Shown here piece after piece: positions 17,582 through 27,583 of a stretch of 64,000 bases of DNA. The notes beneath the pieces were generated by a model that saw nothing but the letters and a program-made list of their open reading frames with translations, was not told where the DNA came from and ran no database searches. A program made the translations under genes and the position numbers. Position 1 is the stretch's first letter. Each line of letters starts with the position of its first letter. Source of the DNA: Citrobacter braakii (GTDB taxonomy: Bacteria > Pseudomonadota > Gammaproteobacteria > Enterobacterales > Enterobacteriaceae); the NCBI RefSeq assembly GCF_002075345.1, contig NZ_NAEW01000004.1, forward strand, positions 310,001 through 374,000, given 5' to 3'.

Positions 17582-17972
17582 AATCGCTCTCCTGCAGTTT
17601 TTTAGACTTTTTAAATATCCGATAAGCTGAGAATAGCAACAGAGTGCAGAGAATAATATCCGCTTAAATTTCATTCATCGTAAGCGTGTCGATTATTGAA
17701 TCAAATTTAACAATGAGAACAAAACGTGCTGTAGTGCAATCTTTTCCTTATGACAGAGCCGCTTTTAGCCATTAATCAGTTGTCAGGAAAATCAGGCGTG
17801 ATGCTACACGGATAGCGGCCTGCAATTAATATACAGAAGTGTGATTGCCTTCAAATCAATTGTAAAACTAGTGTTAAATTCTGTTCAAAACTGATTGCTC
17901 TGCATAAGGATTACAAATACATTCAACAATCATCGCGTCGCGGATGTGCGTTTGTCGCCGGAGGGGAGGAAG
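17582..17972. other. yahD-yahB divergent regulatory region
   Basis: A 391-bp AT-rich gap between divergent genes, with no credible ORF. A CRP-like site is seen at 17840-17855 (TGTGA-TTGCCT-TCAAA, right half weak). LysR-type operators for YahB would be expected here, but no single T-N11-A site stands out. Confidence 0.45.
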
Positions 17973-18902
17973 ATGAATTCAATTTTTACCGAGGAAAACC
18001 TGCTGGCATTTACGATGGCAGCCCGCTACAGCAGCTTCAGCAAGGCGGCTGAGGAACTTGGCTTAACCACATCAGCAATTAGTTACACCATTAAGCGCAT
18101 GGAGCTGGGGCTCGACGTGGTGCTGTTTACCCGCAGTACCCGCAGCATTGAGCTGACTGAGTCCGGACGCTATCTGTTTCGCAAGGCGACCGACCTGCTC
18201 AACGATTTCCACGCCATCAAGCGCAGTATTGATACCATTGCTCAGGGCATTGAAGCCCGGGTACGCATCTGTATTAATCAACTGTTGTATACCCCTCAAC
18301 ATACGGCACGACTGCTGCAGGTACTCAAGAAACAGTTTCCAACCTGCCAGATAACCGTCACCACCGAGGTGTATAACGGCGTCTGGGATTCGATCATTAA
18401 CAACCTCGCCAACATCGCTATCGGCGCGCCGGATACGTTACTGGACGGCGGGGGGATTGATTACACCGAGATCGGCGCGATCCGTTGGTCGTTTGCGATT
18501 GCCCCGGATCATCCGCTGGCTTTTATGCCTGAACCGATTTCTGAGAGCCAGCTGCGCCTGTACCCGAACATCATGGTGGAAGACACCGCCCACACCATCA
18601 ACAAGAAGGTCGGCTGGCTGTTACACGGACAGGAGTCGATTCTGGTTCCTGATTTTAATACCAAATGCCAGTGCCAGATCCTGGGTGAGGGCATCGGTTT
18701 TCTGCCGGACTATATGGTGCGCGAGGCGATGGAAAAGTCGTTGCTGGTCACGCGGCAGATCCACAACCCGCGTCAGGATTCACGGATGCTGCTGGCGACC
18801 CAGCATTCGGCCACCGGTCGTGTAACCCAATGGATTAAAAAAGAGTTTGGCCCACAAGGGGTGTTGACGGGAATTTATCAGGATTTGCTGCATCGGGAGT
18901 GA
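17973..18902 (+). CDS. yahB: YahB, LysR-family regulator of the yah cluster
   Basis: A LysR regulator of about 309 aa, nearly identical to E. coli YahB. The helix-turn-helix is at about residues 18-45 (SSFSKAAEELGLTTSAISYT). The start at 17973 (MNSIFTEENL) has a strong GGAGGGGAGGAAG ribosome region; the open frame from 17895 is upstream leader. It is divergent from yahD, the usual layout for a LysR activator and its target operon. The inducer is unknown. Confidence 0.93.
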   Translation: MNSIFTEENLLAFTMAARYSSFSKAAEELGLTTSAISYTIKRMELGLDVVLFTRSTRSIELTESGRYLFRKATDLLNDFHAIKRSIDTIAQGIEARVRICINQLLYTPQHTARLLQVLKKQFPTCQITVTTEVYNGVWDSIINNLANIAIGAPDTLLDGGGIDYTEIGAIRWSFAIAPDHPLAFMPEPISESQLRLYPNIMVEDTAHTINKKVGWLLHGQESILVPDFNTKCQCQILGEGIGFLPDYMVREAMEKSLLVTRQIHNPRQDSRMLLATQHSATGRVTQWIKKEFGPQGVLTGIYQDLLHRE

Positions 18903-18935
18903 TGCGCCGGACGGCGGTCATGCCTTCCGGCGTAC
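18903..18935. repeat. REP element
   Basis: GCGCCGGACGGCGG ... CCTTCCGGCGTACG, an imperfect hairpin of the enterobacterial REP/PU type, lies in the 42-bp gap between the convergent yahB and yjdJ. Confidence 0.65.
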
Positions 18936-18944
18936 GTAAGATTA

Positions 18945-19217
18945 TCAGGCGCGAATATCGTCATACTCGCGGGTTTTATCAAACTCATGTTTGGCAAACG
19001 GGCACAGCGGAATAACTTTGCGGTTTTCGGCGCGCATTTTCTCCACCACCTTCGCCACCAGCAGTTTACCGACCCCCTGGCCTTTCAGGCTGGGGTCGAC
19101 ATCGGTATGTTCAATTATGCTCAGATGCTCACCCGTCGGCACGAAGACAATCTCGGCAACCTGATTGCCTTCGGCATCGTTAACATAAAATTTGTTGTGG
19201 CCTGCAAGAATTTCCAT
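18945..19217 (-). CDS. yjdJ: YjdJ, GNAT-fold N-acetyltransferase
   Basis: A 90-aa small GNAT-type protein. The acetyl-CoA binding loop is visible as [11 protein letters not shown], and the end [20 protein letters not shown] is typical of YjdJ. The start at 19217 ([10 protein letters not shown]) is chosen over the upstream ATG at 19232 by family comparison. The pair yjdI-yjdJ is together in E. coli too but at a different map position. Substrate unknown. Confidence 0.9.
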   Translation of the reverse strand: MEILAGHNKFYVNDAEGNQVAEIVFVPTGEHLSIIEHTDVDPSLKGQGVGKLLVAKVVEKMRAENRKVIPLCPFAKHEFDKTREYDDIRA

Positions 19218-19228
19218 GGTCCCCTCAC

Positions 19229-19459
19229 TCATTTCTGGCGATATTTCAGCGCACCGCTCGGACAGGTATCAATCACTTTAATGACCGTCGCGACATCCAC
19301 TTCATCCGGAATGATCCACGGTTTACGCTTCAGGTTAAAAAGCGCTGCGCTTCCCCGCACGCAGTTGCCCGAATGTTGACATATCGCCGTATTGAAGTAG
19401 ACGTCAATCTTCTCACCGGTATAGGCCCGGTAACCGGCATCCAGTAGTTCCTTATCCAC
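19229..19459 (-). CDS. yjdI: YjdI, small iron-sulfur (ferredoxin-like) protein
   Basis: A protein of about 76 aa with the divergent 4Fe-4S family pattern [10 protein letters not shown] ... [10 protein letters not shown]. The ORF could begin at ATG 19474, but that codon has no ribosome site; the GTG at 19457-19459 follows GAGG at good spacing and matches the E. coli start (MDQ-like). It lies just upstream of yjdJ, so the two are co-transcribed. Function unknown. Confidence 0.87.
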   Translation of the reverse strand: MDKELLDAGYRAYTGEKIDVYFNTAICQHSGNCVRGSAALFNLKRKPWIIPDEVDVATVIKVIDTCPSGALKYRQK

Positions 19460-19541
19460 GACATTGCCTCGCATTTTTTTATTGTCTGGGTCTAATCATA
19501 GACCTCTGCGAGGCTGAAGGAAGCAACCGAAAGTAGAAATA

Positions 19542-20048
19542 TCACTCAGGCCTTTTCTGCAACAACGGCTGCGGCTCTGGCGGCAAATACTCCAGCATCG
19601 CAGGCGTCGGCGGCGGTAGACGGTTATCGGCGATGTCCCTGTCCACATCGATATGACTGATTTCACCACTTTCATGATGGTGAACCGTCAGCACCCGCGC
19701 TTTGTTCAGCTCTGTCACCAGTTCCCGGGTAATACGTAAACTTTCCGCCAGCTCATGATCTTCCAGTCCGGGCCTGCGACTGCGACGTTCCACCCGAAAA
19801 CGAAACTGGTTGTACTTCGCCCAACCAATCAGCACCAGTCCGTTGACCAGCGCGACAAGGATGTAAAACGTGACCGTATCCAGCGTGGTGAAAAAGGGTC
19901 GCACACCTATATAAGGTGAGTGTGCCAGAGCGGTGATCAGACCTTTATAAATCAAATATAAAAAACCAACCCAGGCAAAAAGCGTTAACAGCACGTCAAT
20001 AATGCGCGGCAGCAAACGCTGCTCCGTAAAGATCAGCGGCTGGCTCAT
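19542..20048 (-). CDS. pgaD: PgaD, poly-GlcNAc synthase small subunit
   Basis: About 168 aa with two N-terminal membrane helices (residues about 18-40 and 62-82) and a cytoplasmic tail. PgaD partners PgaC to polymerise beta-1,6-GlcNAc and is the site through which cyclic-di-GMP acts. The ATG at 20046-20048 overlaps the pgaC stop as ATGA; the open frame further upstream is inside pgaC. It is longer than E. coli PgaD (137 aa), with a Pro-rich C-terminal extension ([18 protein letters not shown]). Confidence 0.9.
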   Translation of the reverse strand: MSQPLIFTEQRLLPRIIDVLLTLFAWVGFLYLIYKGLITALAHSPYIGVRPFFTTLDTVTFYILVALVNGLVLIGWAKYNQFRFRVERRSRRPGLEDHELAESLRITRELVTELNKARVLTVHHHESGEISHIDVDRDIADNRLPPPTPAMLEYLPPEPQPLLQKRPE

Positions 20049-21379
20049 GATTCGATCCTCCCAATTCCACGATCGGGACTCACCCAACGCGCCCTGCCGC
20101 GTTTGCGTTTGAGCATTACTTTCGGGAAAGCGACCAGCGTGGTGAACAGGCTTAACATCCAGTACACCACCGGGAACCAGATAATCCAGAACAACGACGC
20201 GCCAATGCCTTTTTCATAGCGCCGCTCAATCATCAGACTCACCGCAAACTGCAGCAAGCACACCACGCCGAGGATTAGCCCAGTAAATGCCGGCGGGAAC
20301 AGATGTTGTACATACAGCGAGTCCGGCATCGGGATCATCAGCCCTAACAGGAACAGCACGATACTGATCGCATAGGCAAACGCCCAGGTGGTAGAAAAAC
20401 AGAACTCAAAAAACAGCGGCCACATACGGCGATATTCCCATGACCACAGGCGGCGCATGTTCACGATAAACACCTCCGCACCGCCTTGCGCCCAGCGCAG
20501 TCGTTGTTTCCATAACCCTCTTAACGTTTCAGGCATCAGGATCCAGCACAGTGCGCGCGGCTCAAAGAATATCGACCAGTGGCGCAATTGCAGCTTCCAA
20601 CTGATATCGATGTCTTCGGTGATCATGTCCGGGCTCCAGTAACCGACCTCGGCCAGCGCGCGACGACGAAACGCAGCAACCACGCCGGAAACGGTAAAGA
20701 TCTGCCCATAAACTCGCTGAGTGCGCTTAATCAAGCCGATAATGGAAGAAAACTCCCCGACCTGCACCCGACCGATTAAGGTGGAGCGGGTTCGAATACG
20801 TGGGTTCCCGGTCACCGCACCGACGCGCGGGAACTGGATCAGCGGCGCCACAATATAGGCAACGGCATCACGGTCCAGTAACGCATCGCCATCAATACAC
20901 ACCAGGTAATCACTGCGCGCCGCTGCTGCCCCGGTCTTGAGCGCCAGCGCTTTGCCCTGGTTTTCAGCCAGATGAATCACCCGCAGACTGGGGTATTCCA
21001 CCGCCAGTTGTTCCAGCACGTCGTGGGTGTCATCCGTTGAACCATCGTTGATGGCAATCACTTCAATATTTTTATATCGCTGCGCCAGCGCGGCCTCAAT
21101 GGTTTCGCGCGCATTGATCCCTTCGTTAAAACAGGGGATCAGAATGGAAACCAGCGGATTCCCCTCCAGCGTCGGTGGCGGTGTGTCATCTCCCCATTTC
21201 CAGTGACGCTCACGGTAGAACCAGAAATAGACCCCGCCGCTTATCCACAAAGCAGACATAAACAAGGGCCAGAAGAAGACGAAGTTCAACATCACTTCAC
21301 CTGTAAAGATGACCGCCACGCCAAACGGCAGGCTGAACATCAGGCAAAGTATCAGGAAAGCAATTATGCGATCGGTCAT
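20045..21379 (-). CDS. pgaC: PgaC, poly-beta-1,6-GlcNAc synthase
   Basis: A 444-aa family 2 processive glycosyltransferase. The catalytic motifs are visible in order: [25 protein letters not shown] and QRLRWAQGG. Two N-terminal and about three C-terminal membrane helices flank the catalytic domain. It polymerises UDP-GlcNAc and passes the chain across the inner membrane with PgaD. ATGA overlaps link it to pgaB and pgaD. Confidence 0.97.
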   Translation of the reverse strand: MTDRIIAFLILCLMFSLPFGVAVIFTGEVMLNFVFFWPLFMSALWISGGVYFWFYRERHWKWGDDTPPPTLEGNPLVSILIPCFNEGINARETIEAALAQRYKNIEVIAINDGSTDDTHDVLEQLAVEYPSLRVIHLAENQGKALALKTGAAAARSDYLVCIDGDALLDRDAVAYIVAPLIQFPRVGAVTGNPRIRTRSTLIGRVQVGEFSSIIGLIKRTQRVYGQIFTVSGVVAAFRRRALAEVGYWSPDMITEDIDISWKLQLRHWSIFFEPRALCWILMPETLRGLWKQRLRWAQGGAEVFIVNMRRLWSWEYRRMWPLFFEFCFSTTWAFAYAISIVLFLLGLMIPMPDSLYVQHLFPPAFTGLILGVVCLLQFAVSLMIERRYEKGIGASLFWIIWFPVVYWMLSLFTTLVAFPKVMLKRKRGRARWVSPDRGIGRIES

Positions 21380-23397
21380 TTTTGCGGGTACCAGTATGAG
21401 GAGAACGTCGAGCGAATCTCTGACATCTCAGGTTTGTCGCTGATGAAATCATCCGGGTAATAGCCGTAGTTACCTGCACCGCTTAATTTCAGCTGGCGCA
21501 TCCATTCGGCTATTTGTTTTCCGCTGATTTCAGCCTCGTCCCCGGATTTACGCCAGTCTCGTGCCTGTAGTTCAAACACGGTTTTGTCCAGCGCGCCGGG
21601 CGTTTGTGCAACGGCATTCACTAATCTGTCGAGCCAGGCGTTGGCATCATTAGCCGGGATCTGCTCCATGAAAGGCATCGCCATCGGTGCCGTCCAGTCA
21701 TAGGTATTGAGGAAATCATTCAGGTTCTGCGCAAACCAGGCTTCACTCTCCGGCTCCAGTACCGGCATGGCGTAAATATTGCGCGCCGTCTGCACCTGCG
21801 GACCGCGAATATTACGCACCGCCTGGGTCAGTTGTTTGGTGAAGTCGATCAGCACCTTACTTTTCAGTCGCGTCCAGCGCTCGAACGCCTGTGGATTGCT
21901 ACGGATTTGCTCAATGCTTCCGGGAAGCCCTGCGGCGCGGTAGGCAGCCAACGCCTCCGGTGACGCGTCTTCAAAGTCCGTCAGGAAAGCATCGTCATGG
22001 AACAAAATCCCTTTGAAGCTGGCGTGTTTGGCCAGGTCTTCATAGATTTCAGTGATGCTCTGACGCGCTTCGCTGCTCCAGGGGGACAGACGGACATAGT
22101 TCTCGCGGTTGATCGCTGTACGTCCCGTTTTCGGATCCCAGGCGGTTACGCGTGGGATGGAAGCGTCGAGATCGAAAGCCAGAACCGGCATCCAGGCATA
22201 CACCGTCACCCCTGCCCGCGTTTGTAACTGCCAGGAGATATAGTTAAAGAGGTCGGCACGCATCGGCAGCCAGCGGTTAGGGAAATAGAGCTCGCGAATA
22301 TTTCCGTCGCCCTGCGGATCGGCGTAGGCCTGCAGGAAGACATGAGAAATACGCATGTCATAAACGCGCTGGATAAGCTTGTCGATGTTTCGCTTCTGCT
22401 GAGCAGGGTCCTTGTCATACACGTAATCCAGATCGACATGCATCACGCGCATCGTCTGCGGTTCACGTACCTGAGCGACCTGGCTGGCAAAGCGCTTAAG
22501 AGAGGGGTTATCAGAGATTAGCACGCGCGGGATGTCATCAAGAAACGCGGCATTCGCCAACCCTTCGTTGAGCGTGAAGGCCATCTTATAGCCATGCTCT
22601 TTAGCCAGGTTTAACGTTGTGCCATTGGCCGCACCGTACGGCCAGACCCACGCGCGCGGTGATTTCCCGGTCACCGATTTGATCTTGTTGGTGATGAGAG
22701 AGATATCCGCGTTTATACGGCGCGTGTACTGTTCATCCGTTTCGTAAGTGCCGGTTTTCTTATCATACAGGCGGTTCGCCACCGCCGGTTCTTTACTTCC
22801 CTGCGGGTTGGCTTGTGCACCGAAATGCGAATTCCAGGTGTGCGCACCGACTTCCACCAACGGTGATTTGCCCATCTCTTCGACCATTTTCCAGGTGGCG
22901 AATTTATCTCGCACCGTCATTAAGCCGCCAAAATCGACTTTTTTGTTGGCGGGAGCATCAACCCAACTCCCCACCGGCGCCCAAAGCGCAGGCCAGTTGT
23001 AGGCTTTCAGCAGCGGCCAGACGCGGGTATAAAAACTGCTATATCCGTCATCAAAGGTGAGTAAGACCGCTTTTTCTGGCAACACGATTTTACCGTCATG
23101 GGCGTCCAGGATTTGCTGCACGCTGATCGGGTTATAGCCATTATCACGCAGCCAGGCCATTTGGTCGCTCAACGCGCTGGTGCGCACAGAAAGATAGCGC
23201 TGGTCGGCGGCACCATCCTCGACATCGTGGTAGCCGAGCACCAGGAAGCTATTTTTCGGCCACGGATGATCCGCCGTCAGCGGCGTTCTCTCTGCGGGAG
23301 GAACGTAGCGAGGCGTTGTATTGTGCGCGCTACTGCACGCGGTAATCATCAACCAGCCAGCGATTAATGCGCTAAGCCACAGGCATCTTTTCAGCAT
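21376..23397 (-). CDS. pgaB: PgaB, poly-GlcNAc N-deacetylase lipoprotein
   Basis: A protein of about 673 aa with a lipoprotein signal (ITAC, Cys21), an N-terminal polysaccharide deacetylase domain with [11 protein letters not shown] near residue 115, and a C-terminal GH153-type domain ([11 protein letters not shown]). It partially deacetylates PGA in the periplasm, which is needed for export by PgaA. The ATG at 23395-23397 (MLKRCLWL) follows AAGGA; the TTG 6 bp upstream is less likely. Overlaps pgaC by 4 bp. Confidence 0.96.
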   Translation of the reverse strand: MLKRCLWLSALIAGWLMITACSSAHNTTPRYVPPAERTPLTADHPWPKNSFLVLGYHDVEDGAADQRYLSVRTSALSDQMAWLRDNGYNPISVQQILDAHDGKIVLPEKAVLLTFDDGYSSFYTRVWPLLKAYNWPALWAPVGSWVDAPANKKVDFGGLMTVRDKFATWKMVEEMGKSPLVEVGAHTWNSHFGAQANPQGSKEPAVANRLYDKKTGTYETDEQYTRRINADISLITNKIKSVTGKSPRAWVWPYGAANGTTLNLAKEHGYKMAFTLNEGLANAAFLDDIPRVLISDNPSLKRFASQVAQVREPQTMRVMHVDLDYVYDKDPAQQKRNIDKLIQRVYDMRISHVFLQAYADPQGDGNIRELYFPNRWLPMRADLFNYISWQLQTRAGVTVYAWMPVLAFDLDASIPRVTAWDPKTGRTAINRENYVRLSPWSSEARQSITEIYEDLAKHASFKGILFHDDAFLTDFEDASPEALAAYRAAGLPGSIEQIRSNPQAFERWTRLKSKVLIDFTKQLTQAVRNIRGPQVQTARNIYAMPVLEPESEAWFAQNLNDFLNTYDWTAPMAMPFMEQIPANDANAWLDRLVNAVAQTPGALDKTVFELQARDWRKSGDEAEISGKQIAEWMRQLKLSGAGNYGYYPDDFISDKPEMSEIRSTFSSYWYPQK

Positions 23398-23406
23398 GAA
23401 CAATCC

Positions 23407-25869
23407 TTAAAACCTGACATTTAAATCGAAAGCGAGGGAGATATTCCGCTCACGTTTACCGTCGTAGGGGCGTTTATCCCAAATCAGCATCACCCCGCCA
23501 TCTACGACGTTGTTCCATTTGAGCCGTTGTCCGTATCCCACCTGAACGATGGCACCAGCGTCCTGGCCTTGCTGCCAATAGCCACCTACGCCAGCCAGAC
23601 CTTGCTGCGTCCACACGGTGTCATAATGGCGGTAAAGAACCTGCTCCGCGCTCAGACCCGGTACCACGGAAAAATCACTCTTCGGGTTGTAATACGGCAC
23701 ATTCTCTTTGGTGTTGGTGCTCCCGCCGATGCCCGGGGTAAAGTCCAGGGTGAAGCGCGGCGTTGTCCACATGCGCTCTTTTCCGCTGAGTCCGTATTCG
23801 ATGCGATCGTTACCATCTGAGAAATGTGATGCGGCAAACGACAGTTGATATTCACGTCGTTCGTTTTGATACCAGCGAACAAACATATCGCCGCCGTTGG
23901 CATACACGCCGCTACGCAGCGCGCGCAGTGGCGTATTACGCGACAAGCGCTCGGCCGAACCGCCTACGCGCCAGTTGTCATTGAAGTCATGCCAGCCGGA
24001 AAGACGACCGCCAATTTTCTGACCATCGCCATAATTTCGGCCAGAGACTTCCATTTCTGCCCAGTAGTCGCGGGAAGTCCATTCCGCCCCCGCAGCCAGA
24101 TCGCGGCTGATGCCTTTACCTTCCTCAAATTCGCCAGTAGCAAAGTTGAATCCAGTAAACAATCGCCAGTTGTCGTTAATTGGCGGACTGTAAATGGCAG
24201 TATTGATGTTGAAGTCATTCTTACCGCTGACCGGGCTATCGGACGAGATCCCTTGTGTGCCGCTAATGCGCACTTCCGACATTTTGTGGACATCACGAAT
24301 ACGCGCGAGGCGCAGCGTCGCTTCATCATCCGGGCTACGAGCGATGACATCATCCGTCAGTTCATCGGCCTGCCTCCATTCCTGGAGATCCAACGCAACA
24401 TAAGCCTGCTGACGTTCCAGTTCCAGGTTACTTGGCTCAATCACTTCCGCCAGCTTCAGCTCTTTCTCCGCCGCATGCGGCAAGCCACGTGCTTCAAGAA
24501 CGGAGGCATAAGATATGCGCAGCCCCTGGTTACCTGAACCTGTTCGCGCCAGATGCTCTGCGAGCTTTTCAGCCTCAGGTAGTTCATTGGCAGCAATATA
24601 ATATTGCGTCAGCATCGACTGTCCGAGCAGCCAGTTATCGTTAGGCTGCGGCGTTGGCGAACCATAGATGCGTCGCAGGTACGGACTCTCTTTGATTAGG
24701 TTTTCGGCCTGTTTTTTAGCGGCATCAAAGTTTTCATTATCGATATGCGCGTAGAACAGATCCTGTTGATCCTCAGGACCAAGCGGCGTAACGGGAATCG
24801 GTCCATTCGGGTAGTAGATGCTCATCAGCATCGCTTCGGTTTTTTCTGGCTGGCGTTCGCTTAACCATGCCGATGCTACCCAGCGTTTTGCGTAGTTTGG
24901 CACTTCGCCGCTCGCAGAAAGCGATTCGTATTCCTTAATCACTTCAGACGTTCGCTTACGAACCAGCAAAGCGCCCATGCGGTCAATTCTCGCCCGACGG
25001 ACATCATTCTGCGCGGATGGCTCATCCTTCCAGGCAGCCAGCAACTGGTCATAGCGGGCCAGCGCTTTATCCGCCACGATAAACCGCTCTTCTTCATTAC
25101 GTGCGGACGTATAGGAGGAACGTACCATTTCGGCGGCCGCATCAAGCTCAAGGCGGCGCTTCACAGGATCTGCCGTAGGCACTACCTCCGCCATATTTAA
25201 GGCGGGCCCGGAAACACGGTTTGCTGACAGAGCAGACAGCAGCGTAGATTTTGCATTTTTGTTGCCAGGATCAACGTCATCCGCCTGGCTGGCAACCAAC
25301 AGCGCGTCCCAGTTTTTTCCCTGAGAATGATATACGTAGGCAAGTAGTGCATCGGAGTCAGCACCCGGATGTGCCTGTGCCAATTTATTCGCTTCAGTAA
25401 GGGCTTGCTGATTGTAGCGAGCATCTGCCAACGTCATTATCCAGCCGGTGCGTACGTCAACGTTGTCAGGCTCTTCCTGTAAAACGCTTTCCCATACCGC
25501 CAATGAATCATTCCAGTTTTTCTGGTTACGGTACGCACGTGCAGCGGCGACTTTGCCGCGTGCAGGCACATCCATCTGCCCACGATAGCGCCGCCAGATT
25601 TCAATAGTGGCTTTATCGTTGTTATCAACCCAACTGGAAACTTGCAGCCAGTCGGCAACCTGATTTGGCGTTAGCGCGCTTTGCTTTCCCTGATCCTCTA
25701 GATAACGCAATAACGGTGCACTATTACCACCCCGCGCTTCAATAACCAAAGCGTCATAATCTGATGTCGCTGCAGAGATTTGCATAGGGAAAAGAACGCT
25801 TGCCGTAAATAAACAGCTTAAAGACTTAAAACGTTTAATGAAGTTGGCATGTCGACGCATACTTAACAT
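23407..25869 (-). CDS. pgaA: PgaA, outer-membrane poly-GlcNAc export porin
   Basis: An 820-aa protein with a signal peptide, a periplasmic TPR superhelix (about residues 35-510) and a C-terminal 16-strand beta-barrel ending in F (LAFDLNVRF). It exports de-N-acetylated PGA. Start at ATG 25867-25869 with an AAGGG ribosome site. First gene of the four-gene operon. The leader upstream looks unlike the E. coli one, which carries many GGA motifs for CsrA. Confidence 0.95.
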   Translation of the reverse strand: MLSMRRHANFIKRFKSLSCLFTASVLFPMQISAATSDYDALVIEARGGNSAPLLRYLEDQGKQSALTPNQVADWLQVSSWVDNNDKATIEIWRRYRGQMDVPARGKVAAARAYRNQKNWNDSLAVWESVLQEEPDNVDVRTGWIMTLADARYNQQALTEANKLAQAHPGADSDALLAYVYHSQGKNWDALLVASQADDVDPGNKNAKSTLLSALSANRVSGPALNMAEVVPTADPVKRRLELDAAAEMVRSSYTSARNEEERFIVADKALARYDQLLAAWKDEPSAQNDVRRARIDRMGALLVRKRTSEVIKEYESLSASGEVPNYAKRWVASAWLSERQPEKTEAMLMSIYYPNGPIPVTPLGPEDQQDLFYAHIDNENFDAAKKQAENLIKESPYLRRIYGSPTPQPNDNWLLGQSMLTQYYIAANELPEAEKLAEHLARTGSGNQGLRISYASVLEARGLPHAAEKELKLAEVIEPSNLELERQQAYVALDLQEWRQADELTDDVIARSPDDEATLRLARIRDVHKMSEVRISGTQGISSDSPVSGKNDFNINTAIYSPPINDNWRLFTGFNFATGEFEEGKGISRDLAAGAEWTSRDYWAEMEVSGRNYGDGQKIGGRLSGWHDFNDNWRVGGSAERLSRNTPLRALRSGVYANGGDMFVRWYQNERREYQLSFAASHFSDGNDRIEYGLSGKERMWTTPRFTLDFTPGIGGSTNTKENVPYYNPKSDFSVVPGLSAEQVLYRHYDTVWTQQGLAGVGGYWQQGQDAGAIVQVGYGQRLKWNNVVDGGVMLIWDKRPYDGKRERNISLAFDLNVRF

Positions 25870-26614
25870 ATCTGCCCTTATAACTTACATCAGAGTAAAA
25901 ATAAGCGTTTTCAATATATTACAGTCGGTTACTAACGATACCCGACCATGTAAGATGCACTGCCGCTTATTTTGCAATAGGGTTATGAAGCAATTAACTC
26001 TTTCGTCTTATTGACTACCCGCGCCTCGCCCTCTAATCGTGGGAAAGCAGGCGTAAACTCGAAAATTTTATCACTCAGCGTAGTTCGTGGCTATGCGATA
26101 CGAAAACTCTTAGACAAAAAAGTATTTTAGACTAAATAATCCTAATACTCTTGGGATTGAATTCTGGATTTAGATTAAGTTTGCATGACGAAACCTTGTG
26201 ACGATGATAACTATTGCTGGTTGGCATAGCTACACCGCGCAACTGTTTGCATGGTAACTATTGTGTGCGGATAGAGAAAGTTCTGATAATAATGCCCCTG
26301 ATAACAACAAAGATAACAATGTAAATAATATAACCTAATTTTAAGTTTCGAACAGGGTCGATAAAATGAAATTAAAGGTACAGTCATAAGCAGAACTAAG
26401 TACAGTAAAAACTCAATAAAATCAAATGACTTCTTAACCTATCATTGAAATCTACCAAAATTGGTATTTTGGTATCCGCCATAATACGTGCGCGAAGAAT
26501 TGTGCATTGCTCGACTCGCTAAAATATTTACCACTCTTGCGTATTATTGACAGTATCAACCACACTCACTTTACCCTTACAATTTGAAAGCTTATTTACA
26601 TTGAAAATAATTTA
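25870..26614. other. Non-coding region upstream of pgaA
   Basis: About 745 bp of AT-rich DNA with no credible gene. It must hold the pgaABCD promoter and leader. No GGA trinucleotide occurs on the transcribed strand for about 270 nt upstream of the pgaA start, unlike the E. coli leader. No clear NhaR site was identified. Confidence 0.55.
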
Positions 26615-26741
26615 TATACCCTAAATAATTCGAGTTACATGAAGGCGGCAAGTGAGTAAATCCCCAGGAGCATAGCGAACTATGTGACTGAGGCGAGCTA
26701 GCGTAGCCAACGCACATGCAGCTTAAAGAATGACGGGTATA
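26615..26741. repeat. ERIC element (127 bp)
   Basis: The element begins TATACCC and ends GGGTATA, is exactly 127 bp and contains the central AATCCCCAGGAGC and TGTGACTGAGGCGAGC blocks of the enterobacterial repetitive intergenic consensus. It lies between pgaA and the GNAT gene. Confidence 0.93.
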
Positions 26742-26818
26742 GACGCATAATTTTTTGCACTTACCTTCTCTCCAGCCTTTGAGGTAATTTGGACAAAGAT
26801 GCCAATGGGAGCTGGTCA

Positions 26819-27355
26819 ATGAAAATCGTTAACGCTGAAAAAAAACACATCCCCGCCATACGTGATATCTACGCCCATCATGTTATTCACGGTACCGGCA
26901 GCTTTGAAACTGACCCGCCGGATACCCGCGAGATGCAGGATCGTCTGGAAAAAATCCGCAGTCTGGGACTGCCGTGGGTTGTCGCATTGCAAGAAGATAA
27001 GGTCATCGGGTATTGCTATCTCACCCGCTACCGCGAGCGTTATGCCTATCGCTATACCCTCGAAGATTCGATTTATATTGACCCGACGGCACAGCGTCAG
27101 GGGGTGGGAAAAGCGTTGCTACGCCATGTAATTGAGTGGGCTGAAACGCAGGGTTATCGGCAGTTGATCGCTATCGTCGGCGACAGCAATAATCAGGGAT
27201 CGCTGAAAGTCCATCAGCAGGCCGGATTTACGAAAATAGGCACGCTGACGAACATTGGATTCAAGCATGGGCTCTGGCTTGATACGGTATTAATGCAACG
27301 CAGCCTGGGTACAGGTAACAGTACGCTACCAGCGGATTTCGATGCCGCTATTTAA
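26819..27355 (+). CDS. GNAT acetyltransferase, phosphinothricin/MnaT-like
   Basis: A 178-aa GNAT protein. The acetyl-CoA loop is QRQGVGKALL, and SNNQGSLKVHQQAGF and GLWLDTVLMQR are typical of the phosphinothricin/L-amino acid N-acyltransferase group. Start at 26819 (MKIVNAEKKH) with a GGAG ribosome site. Members acetylate methionine sulfoximine, sulfone or glufosinate-like compounds; the true substrate here is unknown. It sits alone between the ERIC element and the viaB terminator, convergent with vexE. Confidence 0.83.
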   Translation: MKIVNAEKKHIPAIRDIYAHHVIHGTGSFETDPPDTREMQDRLEKIRSLGLPWVVALQEDKVIGYCYLTRYRERYAYRYTLEDSIYIDPTAQRQGVGKALLRHVIEWAETQGYRQLIAIVGDSNNQGSLKVHQQAGFTKIGTLTNIGFKHGLWLDTVLMQRSLGTGNSTLPADFDAAI

Positions 27356-27471
27356 CATCGCTAAGGGATGACTTCAGGATACTGTCTTCTGGTAGCCCTC
27401 AGACAAACAGAACCACAATCAGGTATAACGTAGCTATTATATAATTCTCCGTTTTTCAGCTCGTTAGAACG

Positions 27472-27506
27472 AAAAAAGCACCCGAACGTTAATGAACGGA
27501 TGCTTT
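27472..27506 (-). terminator. Terminator of the viaB operon
   Basis: AAAGCA-CCCG ... CGGATGCTTT forms a stem, and on the leftward strand it is followed by a TTTTTT run (27472-27477). It lies 78 bp after vexE, between vexE and the convergent GNAT gene. Confidence 0.72.
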
Positions 27507-27583
27507 CTAAATCGAATAACTCAGTTTTACTTAGCGGGCGGCCCCGCCTGGTGCGCCAAAGGCATCACGGGGCAAACGTCTTT

